From NCBI GenBank assembly GCA_016927235.1, contig JAFGNB010000230.1, forward strand, positions 1-48,891: a DNA stretch of 48,891 bases, in the 5' to 3' direction. Origin of the DNA: Chitinispirillaceae bacterium (lineage in GTDB: Bacteria > Fibrobacterota > Chitinivibrionia > Chitinivibrionales > Chitinispirillaceae). The notes under the pieces were generated by a model. It worked only from the letters and a program-made list of their open reading frames with translations, had not been told where the DNA came from and did no database searches. This document shows, one piece after another, positions 43,602 through 48,891 of this stretch (positions within the stretch are counted from its first letter, which is position 1; every line of letters starts with the position of its first letter). Made by a program: the position numbers and the translations under genes.

Positions 43602-45485
43602 TCAGACGGCATTCTGAAATTGAAATGCCGGGACTTTCTCAACTGCCCGGAATTTTTCGGGACAGACGGAGATGCATAACCCGCATTTGATGCACAGATC
43701 CTGATCGATGACATGTACCTTATCCGCGGTTTTCGTGATTGCGTTCGCAGGACAGTTTTTCGCGCATAAACCGCACCCTTTGCACTTTTCGGGGTCGATA
43801 TGAAAAGCAATAAGGTTCTTGCAAACGCCGGCCGGGCACCGTTTGTCCTTGACGTGTGCTTCAACTTCCTTTCCGAAGTACTTTAAAACGCTCATGACCG
43901 GATTAACGGAGGATTGGCCGAGGCCGCACAGCGAAGCCACCTTGATGACCGAGCACAGTTCCTCGAGAAGACCGATATCCTCCATGGTGCCCTCACCGCG
44001 GGTAATTCTGTTGAGGATCTTCAGCATCTGCCGCAATCCCTCGCGACAGGGAACGCACTTTCCGCACGACTCGTGAGCGAGAAAATCGATGTAATAGCGG
44101 GCGGTATCAACCATGCAGGTATCTTCATCCATCACGATCATTCCGCCCGACCCCATCATTGAACCGGCTTTGGTCAACTCGTCGAAATCGACCGGAAGGT
44201 CGAGAAGTTTTTCGGGCAGAACGCCTCCGGACGGTCCACCGGTCTGGACTGCCTTGAATTTTTTATTTCCCGGAATTCCCGCCCCGATTTTGAAAATGAT
44301 ATCCCTGATACTCATTCCCATCGGCACTTCCACCAACCCGGTATTGTTGACTTTGCCCACAAGCGAAAAAATCTTCGTCCCCGTACTGCCGGGGGTGCCC
44401 ATACGCTTGAACCATCCGGCGCCTTTAGTGACGATGAAGGGAATGTTCGCCCAGGTTTCGACGTTATTAAGACAGCTGGGCTTGTCCCAGAGTCCCTTAA
44501 CCGATGTGTGAACATACTTGGGACGCGGTTCGCCCACGCGTCCCTCGATGGCATTCATCAGGGCGCTCGACTCGCCGGAAACGAACGCTCCGGCGCCGTG
44601 ATGGACCGATATGTCGAAATCAAATCCGGATCCGAGGATGTCGGTTCCCAGAAAACCGTATTCACGCGCCTGTTCGATTGCGATCCGGGTGTTTTTGCAT
44701 GCAAGCGGGTACTCCCGTCGTACGTAGATGAACCCCTCATTCGCGCCGATCGCATACGCGCCGATGATCAATCCTTCGATAATACCGTGCGGATTGCCTT
44801 CGAGAAGGCTTCGGTCCATATATGCTCCCGGATCACCTTCATCGGCGTTGACAATGGCATATTTCGGCTTGGCGGATGCATTGCGCGTCGTTTCCCATTT
44901 TACCCCCGTGGGAAATCCCCCTCCTCCCCGTCCCCTGAGTCCGGATTCTTTTACGATATCTATGATTTCTTCCGGAGTACTCTCGAATAAGGCCTTCGCC
45001 AGCGCGGCATAACCCCCTACCGCCAGGTAGTCCCATATATTGGTCGGATCGATCAGTACGTTGCCGGCAAGCAGAATGCGTTGTTGATGTTTGTAAAACG
45101 GAATATCATCCACGTATCGGATGCGTTTTCCCGTTTCGGGATCTTCATACAGGAGACGATCAACCAACTCTCCTTTGATGAGAGTTTTCTCCACGATCTC
45201 GGCGACATCCTCCACCGAGGCGCGAAGGTAACAGATTTTTTGAGGAAGGATGACCACGATCGGCCCCCGTTCGCAAAAACCGTGGCAGCCGGTGGGACGC
45301 ACCTCCACCTTATGCGCGAGTTCCTTTTTTTCGATCTCCCGTATGAAGGCGGCGGTAAGTTCCACCGCGCCGCAGGCAAGGCATCCCGTACCGGAACAGA
45401 CGGTTATCATCTGTTTTGCGCCGCGTTTGCTCTGGATCTCATGTCGAAGGGCTTCCAACTCTCCGGGCGATTTTAATTTCGACAT
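43602..45485 (-). CDS. HydB/HndC/NuoF-type NADH-binding flavoprotein with extra ferredoxin domains
   Basis: A 627-residue diaphorase subunit with the layout of Thermotoga HydB (about 626). A thioredoxin-like [2Fe-2S] domain (1-100) has Cys30, 35, 67 and 71. The NuoF core (about 130-555) has the FMN/NADH glycine loop GLRGRGGGGFPTG (182-194), NADEGDPGAYMDR, HHGAGAFVSGESSALMNAIEG (key GAY/GEE-type) and the N3 [4Fe-4S] cysteines 474, 477, 480 and 520. A C-terminal 2[4Fe-4S] ferredoxin uses Cys568, 571, 574, 578 and 598, 601, 604, 608. GAGGAGG precedes the ATG, and it overlaps the upstream gene by 13 bases. Bifurcation cannot be read from sequence. Confidence 0.92.
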   Translation of the reverse strand: MSKLKSPGELEALRHEIQSKRGAKQMITVCSGTGCLACGAVELTAAFIREIEKKELAHKVEVRPTGCHGFCERGPIVVILPQKICYLRASVEDVAEIVEKTLIKGELVDRLLYEDPETGKRIRYVDDIPFYKHQQRILLAGNVLIDPTNIWDYLAVGGYAALAKALFESTPEEIIDIVKESGLRGRGGGGFPTGVKWETTRNASAKPKYAIVNADEGDPGAYMDRSLLEGNPHGIIEGLIIGAYAIGANEGFIYVRREYPLACKNTRIAIEQAREYGFLGTDILGSGFDFDISVHHGAGAFVSGESSALMNAIEGRVGEPRPKYVHTSVKGLWDKPSCLNNVETWANIPFIVTKGAGWFKRMGTPGSTGTKIFSLVGKVNNTGLVEVPMGMSIRDIIFKIGAGIPGNKKFKAVQTGGPSGGVLPEKLLDLPVDFDELTKAGSMMGSGGMIVMDEDTCMVDTARYYIDFLAHESCGKCVPCREGLRQMLKILNRITRGEGTMEDIGLLEELCSVIKVASLCGLGQSSVNPVMSVLKYFGKEVEAHVKDKRCPAGVCKNLIAFHIDPEKCKGCGLCAKNCPANAITKTADKVHVIDQDLCIKCGLCISVCPEKFRAVEKVPAFQFQNAV

Positions 45486-46612
45486 ACGAGTTCCTCCTCA
45501 TTCTGAATGGAAGCGAATAGTTTTTTCATCTGATCGAGCGACGGATTGCTGTAAGGTTTTCCGTCAATTTGCATCACCGGCGCCAGTGCGCAGCAACCGA
45601 GGCAGTGAACGGTTTTAAGCGTGAATATCTGTTGCGTATCCGTTTCACCGGCTTTCAGGCCGAGCAGCGCTGATATTTTCGCAAGCAGATCGGTCCCGCC
45701 CCGTACGTGGCATGCGGTGCCGAGACAGACCTCTATCGTGTGCCTGCCGCGCGGTTCAAGACTGAACGCACCGTAAAAATGAGCGATCGTATTGATTTCG
45801 GCGAGAGAAACGCCCAGCCGCGCCGACAGCCATTTGAGCGTATGGCGGGGCAGCCAGTTCAATCGCGCTTGAATATCCAGGAGAATCTGAATTAATGCGT
45901 TTTTCCTGAAACCGTGCTTCTCGATTATTTCATCGACCACCTTCAATTGATTGATTATGTCAAGAATGGCCTTTTCCCTCTTCTTCACCTGACCGAGGCT
46001 TTCGGCATGGTATTTCGCCTCCGACTCGAGATATCTGAGTTCATTAAGCACATCCTGTCGTTCCAGCCCGGCTTCATAGCCGTGCATGAGCATGGCGAGA
46101 CCCTCGAGAAGCACTTCATGTTTGTCAACTTTTTGCGGCATCGGTTGCTTCGGCGCCGCCATGGTTTCCTTTGCGGTCGAAGCCGGTGTTTTTCGGATTT
46201 CACTGAGCTTGATTCCCCGTTGTACCGTTTCCAGAAGCCGTTCGGGATCGAAAGGTTTCGTGAGAAAGTCAAAAGCGCCGATTTTCATCGATTCCACGGC
46301 GGTATCGATGGTGCCGTGACCGGTGATGACCACGATGACTATGGAAGAATCGATCTGAGGTATTTTGGCCATGACTTCCAATCCGGGAATCCCGGGCATC
46401 TTCAGATCGACAAGCGCAACATGCGGCCTGGTATGCCGCACCAATCTCAATCCATCGTTTCCGTTTCGGGCGACAGCGGCGCGAAATCCACCGGCCTCAA
46501 GCGTCTGCCTGCAGCCTTCACACATCGAATCGTCATCATCAATAACAACGACATCCGCATGTTGAGGGTTGGAACCGAACAGTGTCGCTTCCTCGTTATT
46601 GTTCAGGTACAT
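45473..46612 (-). CDS. Receiver domain fused to NuoE/HydC/HoxE-type [2Fe-2S] subunit
   Basis: An unusual 379-residue fusion. Residues about 18-135 are a complete CheY-like receiver: VVVIDDDDSM, phospho-acceptor Asp69 in VALVDLKMPG, Thr97, and Lys119 in DFLTKPFDPE, most like NtrC-family receivers. A charged, helical linker (about 140-215) follows. Residues about 216-375 are a full NuoE domain: LLDIQARLNWLPRHTLKWLS, AEINTIAHFYGAFSLEPRGRHT and [2Fe-2S] ligands Cys296, Cys301, Cys337 and Cys341 (CLGTAC and CLGCC). AAGGAGG lies just before the ATG. First gene of the operon, behind a sigma54 promoter. Phosphorylation by the nearby kinase, tuning diaphorase activity or docking, is inference. Confidence 0.9.
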   Translation of the reverse strand: MYLNNNEEATLFGSNPQHADVVVIDDDDSMCEGCRQTLEAGGFRAAVARNGNDGLRLVRHTRPHVALVDLKMPGIPGLEVMAKIPQIDSSIVIVVITGHGTIDTAVESMKIGAFDFLTKPFDPERLLETVQRGIKLSEIRKTPASTAKETMAAPKQPMPQKVDKHEVLLEGLAMLMHGYEAGLERQDVLNELRYLESEAKYHAESLGQVKKREKAILDIINQLKVVDEIIEKHGFRKNALIQILLDIQARLNWLPRHTLKWLSARLGVSLAEINTIAHFYGAFSLEPRGRHTIEVCLGTACHVRGGTDLLAKISALLGLKAGETDTQQIFTLKTVHCLGCCALAPVMQIDGKPYSNPSLDQMKKLFASIQNEEELVCRN

Positions 46613-46676
46613 AATGCCTCCTTCTTCCGCAGTGTGACCGAATCGGCTACGGGGTACGTCCCCGGTGGATGCTGTA

Positions 46677-46694
46677 ATGCAAATACTCTGCCAA
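46677..46694 (-). promoter_or_regulatory. Sigma54 (-24/-12) promoter of the diaphorase operon
   Basis: On the minus strand the sequence TTGGCAGAGTATTTGCAT has the -24 GG and -12 GC dinucleotides with exactly 10 bases between them, matching the YTGGCACG-N4-TTGCA consensus except around the CAC. Predicted start near 46667 gives a leader of about 55 bases ending in AAGGAGG. The adjacent gene encodes a sigma54 activator with GAFTGA, which strengthens the call. Confidence 0.75.
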
Positions 46695-46801
46695 CGGGTA
46701 ATCGGAATAATGCAGGGGTAATAAACCGGAGATTTAAAGGGGAGAAATCGATTTATTCGAACCCCCGGGAAAAAAGAAGGATGCCTCCATCACCATTGTA
46801 C

Positions 46802-46816
46802 GGTACTTTTTGTACC
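46802..46816. promoter_or_regulatory. Inverted repeat, candidate upstream activator site
   Basis: GGTAC (46802-46806), five T, GTACC (46812-46816). A further GTAC at 46798-46801 adjoins it. The centre is about 140 bases upstream of the predicted sigma54 start, a usual distance for enhancer sites of NtrC-type activators. Confidence 0.45.
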
Positions 46817-46868
46817 ATTTACCGAATCGATGTGGGTAAAAATGTATCAACCGTTTTAATGGAAAGCT

Positions 46869-48221
46869 TTATTGCAAATCAATGGAGTATTTGCGGATTT
46901 TTTCACGCAGGGTTTTTCGGTTGATACCGAGGTATTCGGCGGCTTTATTCCGGTGGCCGTTGAAACGACGGAGCGCGGCGACAATCTGTTCCCGTTCGGT
47001 ATCCGCCAATATACCTTTGGATGAAGGCTCGAAAGAAGCAGGCGAGTGGAGTATCGTCCCCGTCAGATCGCAGGGGTGGATGGTGTCGCTTTCGCATATA
47101 ACGATGGCCCTTTCAACGGCGTTTCGCAGTTCCCGTACGTTTCCCGGCCAGTCGTGCCGCTTCAGGAAACTCATCGCTTCCGCGTCGATCTTTAACAGCG
47201 GCCTGTTCTTTTCCCTGCAAATTGTTCTTATAAAATGGTCGGCGAGCACGGGTATGTCCTCGATCCTCTCGGTCAATGAAGCGACTTCGATATGAAATAC
47301 ATTCAACCGGTAAAAAAGGTCCTCCCGGAACGCGCCGCATTTAATCTCATTATCGAGGTTTCGATTGGTCGCTGCGATGATTCTGACGTCGACTTTCTCC
47401 CATCGGTTGCCGCCGACTTTCGCGATCTCGCGTTCCTGAATCACGCGCAGAAGCCGTGCCTGCAAGGCGATGGAAATGTTGGCGACCTCATCGAGAAACA
47501 GGGTACCGCCTTCAGCCAGCTGGAATTTACCCTGTTTCGTCTCGATGGCGCCGGTAAAAGCCCCTTTAACATGACCAAACAGTTCGCTTTCGAAAAGACT
47601 TTCGACCAGCGCTCCGCAATCGACGGTAACAAACGGTTTTGTTGAACGCGGACTTAATGAATGGATGGTGCGGGCGACCTTCTCCTTTCCGCATCCGGTT
47701 GCGCCGGTAATGAGGACCGTCGAATCCATGGAGGCCACTTTTCTGGCGAGAATCGCCACCTGACGCATTGCATTCGATCGTCCGATAATCATGTCCCCTA
47801 CCACGCTCTCCTCGAGAGCTGATCGTGCGCACGCCTCCCTGAGTGCAGAGTGTTTCCACTCCACTATTTTCCGTACGGTCGATATCAGTGCCTCGGGAGT
47901 GAAGGGTTTGGTCAGAAAATCGACCGCGCCCTGCTTCATGGCTTCGACGGCGGTTTCGACGGTTCCGTATGCGGTAATGATAATCACTGATACATTCGGG
48001 TCCATCCGCCGCAGCCGCTTCATTACCTCAATCCCGTCGATGCCCGGCATCTTGAGGTCGAGGAGGACGACATCGAATGATTCACGCTCGAAAAGTTCAA
48101 GCGCACGGGGGCCGTTTTCCGCATTTTTTGTGTGGAAAGCGGCCTCCGTCAATGTCTGAGCGCATGCGATGCGCATCGATTCTTCATCGTCAATAACAAG
48201 TACGTTTCCCGACGGGTTCAT
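46869..48221 (-). CDS. NtrC-family sigma54-dependent response regulator
   Basis: A 450-residue activator in three parts. The receiver (1-120) has Asp55 in [10 protein letters not shown] and Lys105 in [10 protein letters not shown]. The AAA+ domain (about 142-370) has Walker A GATGCGKE (173-180; Ala and Cys where GESGTGKE is usual), the sigma54-contacting GAFTGA loop (220-225), Walker [10 protein letters not shown] (239-247) and [15 protein letters not shown]. The C-terminal Fis-type HTH is [21 protein letters not shown] region (key residues AAEYLGI). It begins 12 bases after the histidine kinase stop. It is the obvious activator for the sigma54 promoter 175 bases downstream of its stop. Confidence 0.95.
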   Translation of the reverse strand: MNPSGNVLVIDDEESMRIACAQTLTEAAFHTKNAENGPRALELFERESFDVVLLDLKMPGIDGIEVMKRLRRMDPNVSVIIITAYGTVETAVEAMKQGAVDFLTKPFTPEALISTVRKIVEWKHSALREACARSALEESVVGDMIIGRSNAMRQVAILARKVASMDSTVLITGATGCGKEKVARTIHSLSPRSTKPFVTVDCGALVESLFESELFGHVKGAFTGAIETKQGKFQLAEGGTLFLDEVANISIALQARLLRVIQEREIAKVGGNRWEKVDVRIIAATNRNLDNEIKCGAFREDLFYRLNVFHIEVASLTERIEDIPVLADHFIRTICREKNRPLLKIDAEAMSFLKRHDWPGNVRELRNAVERAIVICESDTIHPCDLTGTILHSPASFEPSSKGILADTEREQIVAALRRFNGHRNKAAEYLGINRKTLREKIRKYSIDLQ

Positions 48222-48233
48222 TTGCGCGGCGCC

Positions 48234-48891
48234 TTACGATTTATCGGAGGTGCCGGGAAGGCGGATGAAAAAAGTCGTACCGGTGCCTACCGCGCTGGAA
48301 ATCCGGATTGTTCCGCCGTGACGCTGGATGATCCCGAGGCTTATCGAGAGTCCCAGTCCCGTTCCATAGCCGACCGCCTTGGTGGTATAGAAGGGTTCGA
48401 AGATTTTATCAATCTGTTCGGCGGGAATGCCGCACCCCGTATCGGAGAACGCGATTTCCACCATCCTATTGTCTTCGACAAACCGGGTGTGAACCGTGAG
48501 ACGGCCCTTGCCGTTCATGGCATCGGCGGCGTTGATGATAATATTGACAAATACCTGCTGGACCTGCGCCGGGTCGATGGTGACCGGGGGTATCCGCGGT
48601 TCAAATTCCTTCTCGATGCGGATGTTGTGGAACATCGCCTGGTTTTCGAAAAGGACGAGCGTTTTAACCAGCAGATCGTTCACGTCGACGTTTTCCATTT
48701 TCGGTTCCCTTTGCCGTGAGAATTCAAGAAGGCCCTGAACGATGTTCTGGCACCGTTTCGTCTCCTTTTCAATTCGCTGCAAATTGCCACGCATGACCTC
48801 ATCGGCGGGAGCTTTTTGCAGAAGGAGCCGGCTGAAAAGCAGGATACTTCCCAGCGGATTGTTGATCTCGTGCGCCACGCCGGCCGCGAGC
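48234..48891 (-). CDS. Sensor histidine kinase, 5' part outside window
   Basis: The reading frame runs to the window edge, so only the transmitter core is visible (about 219 residues). It begins in the H box, LAAGVAHEINNPLGS, with the phospho-acceptor His in AHEINNP. The ATPase domain has the N box VFVNIIINAADAM, DTGCGIP, the F box region IFEPFYTTK and G2 box GTGLGLSISLGIIQRHGG. Sensor domains lie outside the window. NtrB-like organisation with the NtrC-type gene immediately downstream makes the two a cognate pair; it may also phosphorylate the receiver-NuoE fusion protein. Confidence 0.93.
   Translation of the reverse strand, partial: LAAGVAHEINNPLGSILLFSRLLLQKAPADEVMRGNLQRIEKETKRCQNIVQGLLEFSRQREPKMENVDVNDLLVKTLVLFENQAMFHNIRIEKEFEPRIPPVTIDPAQVQQVFVNIIINAADAMNGKGRLTVHTRFVEDNRMVEIAFSDTGCGIPAEQIDKIFEPFYTTKAVGYGTGLGLSISLGIIQRHGGTIRISSAVGTGTTFFIRLPGTSDKS

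Larger units (their letters stand above)
46613..46868. other. Regulatory gap between the sigma54 activator and the diaphorase operon
   Basis: 256 bases with no gene. It holds the sigma54 promoter (46677-46694) and, further upstream relative to the operon, an inverted repeat of the GGTAC type (46802-46816) near the end of the activator gene. Confidence 0.6.

Noticed and set aside
43017-45485. Whether the operon encodes respiratory complex I subunits
   Set aside because: Only E, F and the N-terminal part of G are represented, the F subunit carries the extra thioredoxin-like and ferredoxin domains of HydB-type proteins, and no membrane subunits follow the terminator.
1-48891. tRNA or rRNA genes, CRISPR arrays, insertion sequences, phage genes
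   Set aside because: None was recognised on reading both strands: no clover-leaf-like segments with a CCA-ready end, no regular spaced repeats, no transposase or integrase motifs.

Overview
The window is a gene-dense, GC-rich bacterial chromosome segment with no rRNA, tRNA, CRISPR array, IS element or prophage that I can see. Several features point to an anaerobic Gram-negative of the FCB group, most likely Fibrobacterota (Chitinivibrionia/Chitinispirillia-like). These are a TIGR02147/DUF4423 regulator (a family expanded in Fibrobacter), extracytoplasmic GH2 and GH5 enzymes, a PorX-like response regulator with a PglZ domain, a PorV/PorQ-like barrel and type IX-like C-terminal tails. A siroheme-dependent heme pathway and an NADH diaphorase of the kind used with hydrogenases fit an anaerobe. 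The taxonomic call is inference.

Region 1 (1-6212, +): a tight seven-gene tetrapyrrole operon, hemL (5' cut), hemA, hemC, a Met8/CysG-N-like dehydrogenase, a CobA-HemD fusion, ahbA and ahbB. It covers glutamyl-tRNA to sirohydrochlorin/siroheme and then siroheme decarboxylation; HemB, AhbC and AhbD must be encoded elsewhere. The HemA is short and lacks most of its dimerisation domain.

Region 2 (6216-15165): a 2055-residue alpha-2-macroglobulin-like protein with a CAEQ thioester motif (-), divergent from a secreted GH2 glycosidase (+).

Region 3 (15243-28167): a lone FliN-like SpoA protein with a good promoter (+), then a long leftward run: PorV-like barrel, YjbQ, M23 peptidase, CNNM/CBS protein, galM, PabB-PabC fusion, mnmA, TPR protein, STAS protein, a small protein, a lipoprotein, rsmB and fmt.

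Region 4 (28466-37667): a small zinc-ribbon protein (+), an unrecognised exported protein with two EF-hand-like loops (-), a GH5 cellulase-type lipoprotein with a beta-sandwich module (+), then serS, a membrane histidine kinase, a PorX-like REC-PglZ regulator and tsaE in one rightward operon.

Region 5 (37702-42892, -): an operon of a TIGR02147 regulator, a kelch lipoprotein and a protein with a type IX-like tail, preceded by two tandem palindromes at its promoter; a carbohydrate-binding-module remnant lies upstream.

Region 6 (42981-48891, -): histidine kinase (5' cut) and NtrC-type sigma54 activator, then a perfectly spaced sigma54 promoter driving a three-gene NADH diaphorase operon. In that operon the NuoE/HydC-type subunit is fused to a response-regulator receiver domain, followed by a HydB-type flavoprotein and a HoxU-type iron-sulfur protein and closed by a terminator. 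There is no hydrogenase catalytic subunit. This looks like a redox module wired into two-component signalling and is the most unusual system in the window.
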